Part shown: positions 26,328-35,755 of the stretch, piece after piece
Layout of the letters: every line of letters starts with the position of its first letter
Position numbering within the stretch: position 1 is the first letter of the stretch
Origin: Actinomycetota bacterium
GTDB lineage: Bacteria; Actinomycetota; Actinomycetes; Propionibacteriales; Nocardioidaceae
DNA: 64,000 bases
Direction of reading: 5' to 3'
Assembly (NCBI GenBank): GCA_009701885.1
Contig: WLJH01000014.1
Location: 1 to 64,000, forward strand
The notes under the pieces: generated by a model
The model's input: the letters and a program-made list of their open reading frames with translations, nothing else
Told to the model about the DNA's origin: nothing
Databases searched by the model: none
Translations under genes and position numbers: made by a program

Positions 26328-27350
26328 TCAGCGGCGGGTCTTGGGGTCGAGCGCGTCACGCAGCGCGTCCCCCAGGAGGTTGAGCGCCAGCACGATCGCC
26401 ACGATGGCGATCAGCGGCTGGTAGAGGTAGAGCGGGTAGTTGTCGAAGAACCCGATCCCCTGGTTGAGCGTCTGGCCCCACGAGGGGCGCGTGGTCACGC
26501 CGATACCGAGGAACGCCAGGCCGGCCTCGGCCGCCACGAACGCGGGCAGCATCAGCGAGGAGGCGACCACGATCGGGGCGACCAGGTTGGGCAGCAGCTC
26601 CTTGAGCAGCAGGCGGCGCGTGGGCATGCCCATGACCCGGGCCGCCTGCACGAACTCGCGCTCGCGCAGCGAGAGCACCTCGCCGCGGATCAGTCGGGCC
26701 ACGGACATCCAGCCGAACCCGGCCAGGACACCGATCAGCGCGATGACCTGGATGGTCGGGTAGTTGGGCGAGTCACGGAAGCGCTCGTTGATGATCGGGG
26801 CGATCGTCAGCGCCGCCAAGATGAACGGCAGCGTGAGGAAGAAGTCGGTGACGAAGCCGATGATGCGGTCCACGATGCCGCCGAGGAAGCCGCCGAGCAG
26901 GCCCAGGGTCACGCCCACGAGCATGGCGACGATGGTCGCGGTGGTGGCGATCTGCAGGGAGTTCTGCGCGCCCTGGAGCCAGAAGGCGAGGTTGTCGGTG
27001 GCCGTGCGCGGCGCGACGCCGAAGGGGTGGTCCCACGTGAAGCCGCCGTACGGCGGGCCGAACTCGGCGCGAGGGGTGCCGTCGAGGTTGAGGAACTGCG
27101 TCGGGAACGCCGTCTCCGTGGTGACCCCGAAGAGCTTCTGCAGCGGGCCCGCGAAGATCGCGATGAAGACGAAGAAGAGCACCACTGCCAGGCAGACCAG
27201 CGCGATCTTGTCGCGGAGCAGACGCCCCAGAGCGATCCGCATCGGGGACTTGCCCGTGATGGTCCTGGCCTTGCTGCTGCCAGGGTCCTCGCCCTTCGGC
27301 TCCTCGCTCAGGTGCCCCAGGGTCTCGGGGCCGGCGGTCTCTGCCGACAT
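26328..27350 (-). CDS. Dipeptide/oligopeptide ABC transporter permease (DppC-type)
   Basis: 340-residue permease with a cytosolic N-terminal arm (about 45 residues), the OppC-N first helix (LVCLAVVLFFVFIAIFAGPL), and the transmembrane core with coupling loop GEVLSLREREFVQAARVMGMPTRR (EAA-like). It ends ALNLLGDALRDALDPKTRR, as DppC does. It is the first gene of the operon, before the binding protein, whereas the usual order places it after DppB. GGGGAGAGC precedes the ATG. Confidence 0.92.
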   Translation of the reverse strand: MSAETAGPETLGHLSEEPKGEDPGSSKARTITGKSPMRIALGRLLRDKIALVCLAVVLFFVFIAIFAGPLQKLFGVTTETAFPTQFLNLDGTPRAEFGPPYGGFTWDHPFGVAPRTATDNLAFWLQGAQNSLQIATTATIVAMLVGVTLGLLGGFLGGIVDRIIGFVTDFFLTLPFILAALTIAPIINERFRDSPNYPTIQVIALIGVLAGFGWMSVARLIRGEVLSLREREFVQAARVMGMPTRRLLLKELLPNLVAPIVVASSLMLPAFVAAEAGLAFLGIGVTTRPSWGQTLNQGIGFFDNYPLYLYQPLIAIVAIVLALNLLGDALRDALDPKTRR

Positions 27351-27410
27351 GCTCTCCCCATCGTTCCGAGCAGCCGAGGGTCTCCCGGCCGTGCGCTGTG
27401 CGCCGTCGTG

Positions 27411-27416
27411 GACTCT
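27411..27416 (-). promoter_or_regulatory. Candidate -10 element of the dpp-type operon
   Basis: On the minus strand TAGAGT fits TANNNT and would start transcription about 54 bases before the DppC-type ATG. No good -35 was seen 16-19 bases upstream. The assignment rests on position in the only sizeable gap ahead of the operon. Confidence 0.35.
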
Positions 27417-27469
27417 ATGTGCTCCCCCACGGCAGGACGATCACTCAGCGGTAACGATCCGGACACGGG

Positions 27470-27515
27470 GACGGCGGCGCCGCAACCGGTTTCCACCGGT
27501 CGGGACGCCGCCGTC
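27470..27515 (-). terminator. Terminator-like hairpin downstream of aspS
   Basis: Outer arms GACGGCGGCG (27470-27479) and CGCCGCCGTC (27506-27515) pair over 10 bp. Inside, ACCGGT (27485-27490) pairs with ACCGGT (27495-27500) around TTCC. It starts 15 bases after the aspS stop and separates aspS from the peptide transporter operon. Confidence 0.6.
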
Positions 27516-27529
27516 GATCAGCGCGTGCA

Positions 27530-29308
27530 TCAGGCCTCTGGCGCGAGGTCCTCCGTCGGACGGGCGTCCACACCGGCTTCCTTGCGCTGCTCGAGGCTGA
27601 TCGGCGCCGGCGCGGCCGTCAGCGGGTCGTACCCGCCGCCGGACTTCGGGAAGGCGATGACGTCGCGGATCGACTCGGCCCGTCCGAGGATCGCGCAGAT
27701 GCGGTCCATGCCCACGGCGATGCCGCCGTGCGGCGGCGCGCCGTGCTTGAAGGCGTCGAGCAGGAAGCCGAACTTCTCCTGCGCCTCCTCGGGGCCGATG
27801 CCCATGACCTCGAAGACCCGCTTCTGCACGTCCTCGCGGTGGATACGGATCGAGCCGCCGCCGAGCTCGCTACCGTTGCAGACGATGTCGTAGGCGTAGG
27901 CCAGCGCCGGACCGGGGTCGGTGTCGAAGGTGTCGAGGAACTCCTCCTTCGGGCTGGTGAACGCGTGGTGCACCGCCGTCCAGGCGCCTGCGCCGACCGC
28001 GACGTCACCGCTGGCGACGGCCTCGGACGCGGGCTCGAACAGCGGAGCGTCGACCACCCAGGTGAAGGCGTACGCCGACTCGTCGATGAGACCGCAGCGA
28101 CGACCGATCTCCAGACGCGCGGCACCGAGCAGCGCGCGGCTGGAGCGGGTCGGACCGGCGGCGAAGAAGACGCAGTCGCCCGGCGCGGCCCCGACGTGGG
28201 CGGCCAGGCCGGCCTTCTCCTCCTCGGAGAGGTTCTTGGCGACCGGTCCCCCGAGCTCGCCGTCCTCCTGCACCAGCACGTAGGCCAGGCCCTTGGCGCC
28301 GCGCTGCTTGGCCCACTCCTGCCAGGCGTCGAGCTGCTTGCGCGGCTGCGAGGCGCCACCGGGCATGACCACGGCACCGACGTACTCGGCCTGGAAGACC
28401 CGGAACGGGGTGTCCTTGAAGTAGTCGGTGCACTCGACGAGCTCCTGGCCCATGCGCAGGTCGGGCTTGTCGGAGCCGAAGCGGCGCATGGCCTCGGCGT
28501 AGGTGATCCGCGGGATCGGGCGCGGGATCTCGTGGCCCTCCAGGGCCCACATCTCCGCGAGCACCTCCTCCATCAGCGCGATGACGTCGTCCTGGTCCAC
28601 GAAGCTCATCTCGATGTCGAGCTGGGTGAACTCGGGCTGCCGGTCGGCGCGGAAGTCCTCGTCGCGGTAGCAGCGGGCGATCTGGTAGTACCGCTCGAGG
28701 CCGCCGACCATGAGCAGCTGCTTGAACAGCTGCGGGCTCTGCGGCAGGGCGTACCAGCTGCCGGGGTGCAGGCGCGCGGGCACGAGGAAGTCGCGGGCGC
28801 CCTCGGGGGTGGAGCGGGTCAGCGTCGGGGTCTCGACCTCGACGAAGGCGTGGCGGTCGAGCACGTCGCGCGCGGCCTTGTTGATTCGGCTGCGCAGCCG
28901 GATGAGCCGGGCCGGCTCGCTACGGCGCAGGTCGAGGTAGCGGTGCTTGAGCCGCACCTCCTCCCCCACGTCGACGTGGTCGCTGATCGGGAACGGCAGC
29001 GGTGCAGAGGCGCTGAGCACCTCCACCTCGGTGGCCACGACCTCGACGGCACCGGTCGCGAGGTTGGGGTTCTCGTTGCCCTCCTTGCGGGCCACGACCT
29101 CGCCGACGACCTTGAGGCAGTACTCCGAGCGCAGCTGGTGGGCGACCTCCTCGTCGCGGACGACGACCTGGACGACCCCGGAGGCCTCGCGCAGGTCCAG
29201 GAACGCCACCCCGCCGTGATCGCGCCGGTTGGCCACCCACCCGGCGAGGGTCACGGTCTGGCCGACGTGCTCGGGGCGGAGGGCCCCGGCGTCATGGGTG
29301 CGGATCAC
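27530..29308 (-). CDS. aspS: Aspartyl-tRNA synthetase
   Basis: 592-residue bacterial-type AspRS. The anticodon-binding OB domain ([28 protein letters not shown]) is followed by the class II core with [20 protein letters not shown] (motif 2), the bacterial GAD insertion, and motif 3 [18 protein letters not shown] at 29308 is chosen because GGAGAGATTTCC precedes it and residues align from [15 protein letters not shown]. Whether it also charges tRNA-Asn was not determined. It lies 22 bases after hisS. Confidence 0.96.
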   Translation of the reverse strand: MIRTHDAGALRPEHVGQTVTLAGWVANRRDHGGVAFLDLREASGVVQVVVRDEEVAHQLRSEYCLKVVGEVVARKEGNENPNLATGAVEVVATEVEVLSASAPLPFPISDHVDVGEEVRLKHRYLDLRRSEPARLIRLRSRINKAARDVLDRHAFVEVETPTLTRSTPEGARDFLVPARLHPGSWYALPQSPQLFKQLLMVGGLERYYQIARCYRDEDFRADRQPEFTQLDIEMSFVDQDDVIALMEEVLAEMWALEGHEIPRPIPRITYAEAMRRFGSDKPDLRMGQELVECTDYFKDTPFRVFQAEYVGAVVMPGGASQPRKQLDAWQEWAKQRGAKGLAYVLVQEDGELGGPVAKNLSEEEKAGLAAHVGAAPGDCVFFAAGPTRSSRALLGAARLEIGRRCGLIDESAYAFTWVVDAPLFEPASEAVASGDVAVGAGAWTAVHHAFTSPKEEFLDTFDTDPGPALAYAYDIVCNGSELGGGSIRIHREDVQKRVFEVMGIGPEEAQEKFGFLLDAFKHGAPPHGGIAVGMDRICAILGRAESIRDVIAFPKSGGGYDPLTAAPAPISLEQRKEAGVDARPTEDLAPEA

Positions 29309-29330
29309 GGAAATCTCTCCTGTTGGTGGG

Positions 29331-30701
29331 TCATGCGTGGGAGACCTGCGGTCGCAGGTCCCGGGTCGGGGGTGACCAGGTGGCGGGATCGGCCTCCACC
29401 TGCTCACCGGTGCGGATGTCCTTGACCTGGCCCGGGCCCTCGGCCTGCGGGAACCAGACGTACGGGATGCCGCGGCGCTCGGCGTACCGGATCTGCTTGC
29501 CGAACTTGGCCGCGGTCGGCGCCACCTCGCAGGGGATCCCGCGGGCGCGCAGGGCGCCGGCCACGGACTCGCTGGCGGGGCGGGACTCCTCGTCCGTGAG
29601 CGCGACCAGTACGGCGCTGGGCACCTTGCGGTCCGCCGCCAGGCCGGTGCGGGCGATCAGCGGCACCAGGACGCGGCTGACGCCGAGGGAGATCCCGACG
29701 CCGGGGTAGGTCGTGCGACCGTCGGTGGCGAGCGAGTCGTAGCGGCCACCGGAGCAGATCGAGCCGAGCGACTCGTAGCCGTCCAGCCGGGTCTCGAAGA
29801 CGGTGCCCGTGTAGTAGTCCAGCCCCCGGGCGATGGAGAGGTCGGCGACCACGCGCACCTGCTCGGACGTGAGGTCGGCGACCGAGCGGACCAGGGTGGC
29901 GAGCTCGTCGAGGCCCTCGTCGAGCAGCCGGTGCTCCACCCCGAGGTCGCGCACGCGCTGGACGAAGCCCTGCTCGCCGTCGGCGACCTCGGCGCGGATC
30001 GTGGCCAGGGCGAGCACCCGGTCGGCGGTCGGCGCCTCGATGGCGGCCTCGGACAGCAGCAGCTCGTGCACCTTCTCGGCGGGGAGCTTGTCGAGCTTGT
30101 CGACCAGGCGCATGACCTCGTCGGTCTGGTGGCCCTCGGCGACGCCGAGGCCGGCGTAGAAGCCCTGGATCAGCTTGCGGTTGTTGACCTGGAGTCGGAA
30201 GCCCGGCAACCCGAGGGTCGCGGGATCGCTGAGCCGGCGCAGCGCGTCGACCATGACGCGCGTGACCTCCACGTCGTGGTGGAAGGGCAGCTCGTCGCGC
30301 CCGACGACGTCGATGTCGGCCTGGGTGAACTCGCGGTAGCGGCCGTCCTGCGGGCGCTCGCCGCGCCACACCTTCTGCACCTGGTACCGCCGGAACGGGA
30401 ACTCCAGCCTGCCGGCGTTCTCCAGGACGTAGCGGGCGAAGGGCACCGTGAGGTCGAAGTGCAGCCCGATGCCGGAGTGGCCCTCGGCCGACTCCTCGTG
30501 CAGGCGACGCAGGAGGTAGACCTCCTTGGAGGTGTCGCCCTTGCGCAGCAGCTGGTCGATCGGCTCCACGGCACGGGTCTCGATGCCGGCGAAGCCGTGC
30601 AGCTCGAAGGTGGTGCGCAGCACGTCGATGACCTGCTGCTCGACCAGGCGCTGCTCGGGCAGCAGCTCGGGGAAGCCGCTGAGCGGGGTCGGCCTGGCCA
30701 T
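29331..30701 (-). CDS. hisS: Histidyl-tRNA synthetase
   Basis: 456-residue class II HisRS. Motif 2 region [20 protein letters not shown], the histidine A signature [12 protein letters not shown], motif 3 region [15 protein letters not shown], and a C-terminal anticodon-binding domain are present. Its ATG overlaps the stop of the upstream hydrolase by one base (TGATG), so translation is coupled. Confidence 0.95.
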   Translation of the reverse strand: MARPTPLSGFPELLPEQRLVEQQVIDVLRTTFELHGFAGIETRAVEPIDQLLRKGDTSKEVYLLRRLHEESAEGHSGIGLHFDLTVPFARYVLENAGRLEFPFRRYQVQKVWRGERPQDGRYREFTQADIDVVGRDELPFHHDVEVTRVMVDALRRLSDPATLGLPGFRLQVNNRKLIQGFYAGLGVAEGHQTDEVMRLVDKLDKLPAEKVHELLLSEAAIEAPTADRVLALATIRAEVADGEQGFVQRVRDLGVEHRLLDEGLDELATLVRSVADLTSEQVRVVADLSIARGLDYYTGTVFETRLDGYESLGSICSGGRYDSLATDGRTTYPGVGISLGVSRVLVPLIARTGLAADRKVPSAVLVALTDEESRPASESVAGALRARGIPCEVAPTAAKFGKQIRYAERRGIPYVWFPQAEGPGQVKDIRTGEQVEADPATWSPPTRDLRPQVSHA

Positions 30702-31435
30702 CACAGGCCCCGCGTGACGGGGCTGGTCCCACCGGCAGCATCGCCGTCGAGGAGGTCGAGGAGGTAGGGGTTCGTGGCCCTCTCGCGGCCGATCGAGGTC
30801 TGCTCGCCGTGGCCTGGCAGCACCACGACGTCGTCGGCCAGCGGCAGGACCTTGGTCACCAGGCTCCGCAGCATCGTCGGGTGGTCGCCGCCCGGCAGGT
30901 CGGTGCGCCCGATGGAGCCCGCGAAGAGCAGGTCGCCGGAGAACATCACCTCCGACACCTCGCTCGAGGGCTGCCCGCCGGAGAGGTAGGGGGTGCGGAA
31001 GGTGACCGATCCCTCGGTGTGACCGGGGGCGTGGTCGACGGTGAAGCGCACGCCGGCCAGCTCGAGCTCCTGGAGGTCGGCCAGCTCGCGCACGTCGTCG
31101 GGCTCGGCCCACTCGTAGGAGCCGCCGAGGAGCATCTGGGTGGTCTCGCGCGACATGCCGGCCATCGGGTCGCTCAGCAGGTGGCGGTCCGCGGGGTGGA
31201 TCCAGGCGGTGGCGTCGTACGAGCCGGCGACGGGGGCCACGCACCACATGTGGTCCACGTGGCCGTGGGTCACCAGCACCGAGACCGGCTTGAGCCGGTG
31301 CTCGCGCACCACCTCGGCGACTCCGGCGGCGGCGTCCTTGCCGGGGTCGACCACGACGCACTCCTGGCCCGGTCCGGTGGCCACGACGTAGCAGTTGGTG
31401 CCCCAGGGACCTGCGGGGAAGCCTGCGATCAGCAC
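30701..31435 (-). CDS. Metallo-beta-lactamase-fold hydrolase (glyoxalase II-like)
   Basis: 244 residues. The metal-binding motif THGHVDH lies near residue 57, HAPGHTEGSV near 135, FSGDLLFAGSIGR (bridging Asp) near 165, and PGHGEQT near 205. This is the YcbL/glyoxalase II-like branch often placed next to hisS in actinobacteria. Substrate unproven; thioester hydrolysis is the family expectation. The GTG start has no Shine-Dalgarno but a TAGGGT -10 six bases upstream, implying leaderless translation. Confidence 0.85.
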   Translation of the reverse strand: MLIAGFPAGPWGTNCYVVATGPGQECVVVDPGKDAAAGVAEVVREHRLKPVSVLVTHGHVDHMWCVAPVAGSYDATAWIHPADRHLLSDPMAGMSRETTQMLLGGSYEWAEPDDVRELADLQELELAGVRFTVDHAPGHTEGSVTFRTPYLSGGQPSSEVSEVMFSGDLLFAGSIGRTDLPGGDHPTMLRSLVTKVLPLADDVVVLPGHGEQTSIGRERATNPYLLDLLDGDAAGGTSPVTRGL

Positions 31436-31465
31436 CGGCCCACCCTAGCGACGAGGGTGGGCCGG
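31435..31465 (-). promoter_or_regulatory. Leaderless promoter of the hydrolase-hisS-aspS unit within an inverted repeat
   Basis: On the minus strand TAGGGT (31447-31442) is followed by GGGCCG and the GTG at 31435-31433. The -10 lies within a perfect 12-bp inverted repeat (CCGGCCCACCCT at 31435-31446, AGGGTGGGCCGG at 31454-31465) with a seven-base spacer, which could be an operator or a DNA cruciform. Confidence 0.55.
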
Positions 31466-31518
31466 GCCGAACCGAGATCGATCGGTCGTCCCGGCCCGGG
31501 CAGGTGGGAACGGCTCGG

Positions 31519-31524
31519 TAGCAT
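31519..31524 (+). promoter_or_regulatory. Candidate -10 of the DUF349 gene
   Basis: TAGCAT fits TANNNT and would give a leader of about 33 bases containing GAGGAAC before the GTG at 31564. No clear -35 was found, so this is tentative. Confidence 0.3.
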
Positions 31525-31563
31525 GACGGCGCTGCCGCACCCGACACCGAAGAGGAACTCCCA

Positions 31564-32790
31564 GTGACGAGCCATGAGTGGGGCCGAGTCGCCGATGACG
31601 GCACGGTCTTCGTGAGGACCGCCGACGGCGAGCGGTCCGTGGGGCAGTACCCCGAGGGCACGCCCGAGGAGGCCCTCGCCTTCTACACCGAGCGATTCGC
31701 CGCCCTCGCCTTCGAGGTCGAGCTGCTCGACAAGCGCATCCGCTCCGGCGTGATGTCCCCGGAGGAGGCCGCCGAGTCCGTCAAGACGGTCTCCGCGCAG
31801 GTCGACGGCGCCAACGCGGTCGGCGACCTGGGCGGTCTGCTGGCCCGGCTGGAGGCACTGGCCCCCGTCATCGAGACCCAGCGCGAGGCCAAGCGCGCCG
31901 AGAAGGCCCAGAAGCAGGCCGAGGCCCGTGAGGCCAAGGAGAAGGTCGTTGCCGAGGCCGAGAAGATCGCCGAGGGCTCGGACTGGCGCGGTGGCGCCAA
32001 CCGGCTGCGCGACCTGCTGGAGCAGTGGAAGAAGATCCCGCGGATCGACCGCGCCGGCGACGACGCGCTGTGGCGCCGCTTCTCCTCCGCCCGCACCACC
32101 TACACCCGCCGCCGCAAGGCGCACTTCGCCGAGCTCAACGAGAAGCGCGAGGGCGCACGGGCGGTCAAGGAGCGGCTGGTCAAGGAGGCCGAGGAGCTCG
32201 CCGGCTCGACCGACTGGGGCCCGACCGCCGGCCGCTACCGCGACCTGATGCAGCAGTGGAAGGCCGCGGGTCCGGCACCCAAGGACGTCGATGACGCCCT
32301 GTGGAAGCGCTTCCGGGGCGCGCAGGACGCCTTCTTCGGCGCGCGCGACGCCGAGAACGCCAAGCTCGACGAGGAGTTCGCGGCCAACGCCGAGGTCAAG
32401 GAGGCGCTCCTCGTCGAGGCCGAGGCGCTGCTCCCGGTCACGGACCTGGACGCCGCCAAGAAGGCCTTCCGCGACATCTCCGAGCGGTGGGACGCCGCCG
32501 GCAAGGTCCCACGCGGCCGCATCAAGGAGCTCGACGGTCGGATCCGGGTGGTCGAGAACGCCATCCGCGACCTGGAGCAGGAGCAGTGGCGGCGCTCGGA
32601 CCCGGAGAAGTCCGCACGCGCCGACGGGATGGTCGCCCAGCTGCAGGCCGCGATCGAGAAGGTCGAGGCCGATCTCGAGAAGGCACGCGCCGCCGGCAAC
32701 GAGCGCAAGGTCGCGGAGCTGGAGGAGAACCTCGCCTCCCGCCGTGCCTTCCTCGAGACCGCCCAGCGGGCCAGCGCGGAGTACTCCTGA
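31564..32790 (+). CDS. DUF349 repeat protein
   Basis: 408-residue coiled-coil-rich protein. After an N-terminal domain (to about residue 65) it has successive DUF349 units recognisable by the tryptophan pattern: SDWRGGANRLRDLLEQWKKI, TDWGPTAGRYRDLMQQWKAA and a more degenerate LDAAKKAFRDISERWDAAGK, then a charged helical tail. The family is widespread in actinobacteria but its molecular role is not settled. It is transcribed divergently from the hisS unit and converges on relA with only one base between the two stops. Confidence 0.85.
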   Translation: MTSHEWGRVADDGTVFVRTADGERSVGQYPEGTPEEALAFYTERFAALAFEVELLDKRIRSGVMSPEEAAESVKTVSAQVDGANAVGDLGGLLARLEALAPVIETQREAKRAEKAQKQAEAREAKEKVVAEAEKIAEGSDWRGGANRLRDLLEQWKKIPRIDRAGDDALWRRFSSARTTYTRRRKAHFAELNEKREGARAVKERLVKEAEELAGSTDWGPTAGRYRDLMQQWKAAGPAPKDVDDALWKRFRGAQDAFFGARDAENAKLDEEFAANAEVKEALLVEAEALLPVTDLDAAKKAFRDISERWDAAGKVPRGRIKELDGRIRVVENAIRDLEQEQWRRSDPEKSARADGMVAQLQAAIEKVEADLEKARAAGNERKVAELEENLASRRAFLETAQRASAEYS

Positions 32791-32791
32791 G

Positions 32792-35134
32792 CTATCCCGT
32801 CACCCGGTAGGCGTCGAAGACGCCCGGGACGTTGCGCACCGCACGCAGGACGTTGTCGAGGTGCTTGGTCTCGGCCATCTCGAAGGTGAAGCGGGTCTTC
32901 GCCACGCGGTCGCGCGTGGTCGAGAGGTTCGCCGACAGGATGTTCACGTGGGCGTCCGAGAGCGCCATCGTGATGTCGGAGAGCAGCCGGGCCCGGTCCA
33001 GCGCCTCGACCTGGATGTTGACCAGGAACGTGGAGGACTCGGTCGGCGCCCACTCGACCTCGAGCAGCTTCTCGGGTCGCGCCTGCAGGTCCGAGGCGTT
33101 GGTGCAGTCGCGCCGGTGCACCGAGACACCGCCACCCTTGGTGACGAAGCCCAGGATCGGGTCGGGCGGCACGGGGGTGCAGCACTTGGCCAGCTTCACC
33201 CACAGGTCCGACGCACCCTTGACCACGACGCCCGCGTCGCCGTGCGCGGGACTGCGGCGTGAGCGGCGCCCCGTGATCGTGACGGCCTCGGCGAGGTCCT
33301 CCTCGGCTCCCCCGGTGCCGCCGTGCAGGTCGATGACGTGCTTGACGACCGCCTGCGCCGAGAGGTTGCTCTCCCCCACCGCGGCGTAGAGCGCGGAGAC
33401 GTCGCCGAGCTTGAAGTGCTCGGCGACCAGCGTGAGCGAGTCGTGGGTGAGCAGCCGCTTGAGCGGCAGCCCCTCCTTGCGCATGAGCTTGGCGATCTGC
33501 TCCTTGCCCTGCTCGATCGACTCCTCGCGTCGTTCCTTGGTGAACCACTGGCGGATCTTCGAGCGCGCGCGGTTGGACTTCACGAAGCCGAGCCAGTCGC
33601 GCGAGGGCGCGGCCGTCGGGGACTTGGAGGTGAAGACCTCCACCACGTCGCCGTTGTCGAGGGTCGACTCCAGCGGCACCAGGCGCCCGTTGACCCGGGC
33701 ACCGATCGTGCGGTGGCCGACCTCGGTGTGCACGGCGTACGCGAAGTCGACCGGGGTGGAGCCGGAGGGCAGGGCGATGACGTCGCCGCGCGGGGTGAAG
33801 ACGTAGGTCTCGGCCCGGTTGATCTCGAAGCGCAGGGACTCCAGGAACTCCCCCGGGTCCTCGACCTCGTTCTGCCAGTCCAACAGCTGCCGGACCCAGG
33901 TCATGTCCTGGGTGTCCTCGGCGCGCTTCTCGGTGTCGACGCCGTTGCGGCCGTCCTCCTTGTACTTCCAGTGCGCCGCGACGCCGTACTCCGCACGACG
34001 GTGCATCGCGAAGGTGCGGATCTGCATCTCCACGGCCTTGCCCTGGGGGCCGATCACCGTGGTGTGCAGCGACTGGTACATGTTGAACTTCGGCATCGCG
34101 ACGTAGTCCTTGAACCGGCCGAGCACCGGGTTCCACCGCGAGTGCAAGACGCCGAGCACGGCGTAGCAGTCGCGGTCGTCGTCGACGAGGACCCGGATGC
34201 CGACCAGGTCGTAGATGTCGGAGAACTCCCGACCGCCCAGGATCATCTTCTGGTAGATCGAGTAGTAGTGCTTCGGTCGACCGGTGACCTTCGCCTTGAT
34301 CCGGGCCTCGCGCAGGTCGTTCTCGACCTGGCTGATCACCTCGGCCATGAACTGGTCGCGCGACGGAGCGCGCTCGGCGACCATCCGCACGATCTCGTCG
34401 TAGATCTTGGGGTGCAGGGTGGCGAACGCGAGGTCCTCCAGCTCCCACTTGATGGTGTTCATGCCCAGCCGGTGCGCCAGCGGGGCGTAGATGTCGAGGG
34501 TCTCGCGGGCCGTGCGCTCCTGGCTCTTCTGCGGCACGAACCGCAACGTGCGCATGTTGTGCAGCCGGTCGGCCAGCTTGATCACGAGCACCCGGATGTC
34601 GCGAGACATCGCGACGATCATCTTGCGGATCGTCTCGGCCTGCGCGGAGTCGCCGTAGACCACCTTGTCGAGCTTGGTCACCCCGTCGACCAGCCTCGCG
34701 ACCTCGTCACCGAAGTCCTCGGTGAGCTGCTCGAGGGTGTACGGCGTGTCCTCGACCGTGTCGTGCAGCAGCGCCGCGACCAGGACCGGCTCGGTCATGC
34801 CGATGCCCGCCAGGATCGTCGTGACCGCCAGCGGGTGCGTGATGTAGGGGTCCCCGCTCTTGCGCATCTGCGTGGCGTGCAGCTCCTCGGCCATGGAGTA
34901 GGCGCGCTCGAGGAGGGCCAGGTCGGCCTTGGGGTGGTTGGCCCGGACGGCGCGGAAGAGCGGCTCGAGCACCGGGTTGTGGGTCTGGGTGCGCGTGCCC
35001 ATCCGGGCCAGCCGCGCCCGCACGCTCCGAGCGGAGGAGGTCGTCGACTCCCCGCTGCGCTCGGCCGAGGCAGCTCGGTCGGGGCGTCGGGGCGGGACCC
35101 TGGGACCCGACGTGGACGTGCGCTCCTCCGACAT
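32792..35134 (-). CDS. relA: Bifunctional (p)ppGpp synthetase/hydrolase (Rel)
   Basis: 780-residue long RelA-SpoT homologue. The HD hydrolase domain has [10 protein letters not shown] near residues 120-130 and DRLHNMRTL near 190; the synthetase domain has [23 protein letters not shown] and the RFKD motif of bifunctional Rel enzymes followed by [17 protein letters not shown], helical, zinc-finger and C-terminal ACT ([21 protein letters not shown]) domains follow. A 50-residue Arg/Ser-rich N-terminal extension is present. It controls (p)ppGpp levels on ribosomes in amino acid starvation. Start ATG has a leaderless -10. Confidence 0.96.
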   Translation of the reverse strand: MSEERTSTSGPRVPPRRPDRAASAERSGESTTSSARSVRARLARMGTRTQTHNPVLEPLFRAVRANHPKADLALLERAYSMAEELHATQMRKSGDPYITHPLAVTTILAGIGMTEPVLVAALLHDTVEDTPYTLEQLTEDFGDEVARLVDGVTKLDKVVYGDSAQAETIRKMIVAMSRDIRVLVIKLADRLHNMRTLRFVPQKSQERTARETLDIYAPLAHRLGMNTIKWELEDLAFATLHPKIYDEIVRMVAERAPSRDQFMAEVISQVENDLREARIKAKVTGRPKHYYSIYQKMILGGREFSDIYDLVGIRVLVDDDRDCYAVLGVLHSRWNPVLGRFKDYVAMPKFNMYQSLHTTVIGPQGKAVEMQIRTFAMHRRAEYGVAAHWKYKEDGRNGVDTEKRAEDTQDMTWVRQLLDWQNEVEDPGEFLESLRFEINRAETYVFTPRGDVIALPSGSTPVDFAYAVHTEVGHRTIGARVNGRLVPLESTLDNGDVVEVFTSKSPTAAPSRDWLGFVKSNRARSKIRQWFTKERREESIEQGKEQIAKLMRKEGLPLKRLLTHDSLTLVAEHFKLGDVSALYAAVGESNLSAQAVVKHVIDLHGGTGGAEEDLAEAVTITGRRSRRSPAHGDAGVVVKGASDLWVKLAKCCTPVPPDPILGFVTKGGGVSVHRRDCTNASDLQARPEKLLEVEWAPTESSTFLVNIQVEALDRARLLSDITMALSDAHVNILSANLSTTRDRVAKTRFTFEMAETKHLDNVLRAVRNVPGVFDAYRVTG

Positions 35135-35140
35135 GGGAGC

Positions 35141-35146
35141 AGTCTA
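35141..35146 (-). promoter_or_regulatory. Leaderless -10 of relA
   Basis: On the minus strand TAGACT is followed by GCTCCC and then the relA ATG. Six bases between -10 and start codon place the expected transcript start at the ATG. No good -35 seen. Confidence 0.5.
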
Positions 35147-35190
35147 GGAGCAGGGGCGTCCGAGCCGTCGTCGCCCGGCCAGGAGAGATC

Positions 35191-35745
35191 TCAGCCGACG
35201 GTGAGCAGGCTGGTGACCTCGACGTCGCCGAGCGCCTCGCGCCACGGGAGGAACGCGAGGTCCATCAGGACCGCGACCCCGACTACGCTCGCTCCGCACG
35301 CCTCGACCAGGTCGGCCGTGGCCCGGGCGGTGCCGCCGGTGGCCAGCACGTCGTCGACCAGGAGCACCCGGTCCCCCGGCGCCACCGCGTCACGGTGCAG
35401 CTCCAGGGTGGCGGAGCCGTACTCCAGGTCGTAGGAGACCGCGTGAACCTCACGCGGCAGCTTGCCGGCCTTGCGCACGGGGACGAACCCGGCACCCAGG
35501 GCCAGGGCGACGGGGGCGGCGAGGATGAATCCCCGGGCCTCCATGCCGACCACGACGTCGACCCGCGGTGCGCCGTCGGGGTGGACGCCCGCCGAGGCCA
35601 GCCCGGCCACGACGGCCGCCAGACCGGCGGGGTCGGCCAGCAGCGGCGTGATGTCCTTGAAGACCACGCCCGGCTCAGGGTGGTCGGGCACGTCCACGAC
35701 CAGGCGCGCGAGGGCGTCGCGCGCCCGGGCGAGGGCGTCGGTCAC
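35191..35745 (-). CDS. apt: Adenine phosphoribosyltransferase
   Basis: 184-residue type I phosphoribosyltransferase converting adenine plus PRPP to AMP. It has the adenine-binding PGVVFKDITPLL near the N-terminus, GMEARGFILAAPVALALG, the flexible-loop region KAGKLP, and the PRPP loop VLLVDDVLATGGTA. GTG at 35745 is chosen with GGAGTCACCCG before it; the longer frame adds only basic low-complexity sequence. A segment in VEACGASVVG uses codons rare in the neighbourhood and resembles a repeat element. Conserved secF-apt-relA order. Confidence 0.93.
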   Translation of the reverse strand: MTDALARARDALARLVVDVPDHPEPGVVFKDITPLLADPAGLAAVVAGLASAGVHPDGAPRVDVVVGMEARGFILAAPVALALGAGFVPVRKAGKLPREVHAVSYDLEYGSATLELHRDAVAPGDRVLLVDDVLATGGTARATADLVEACGASVVGVAVLMDLAFLPWREALGDVEVTSLLTVG

Positions 35746-35755
35746 CGGGTGACTC

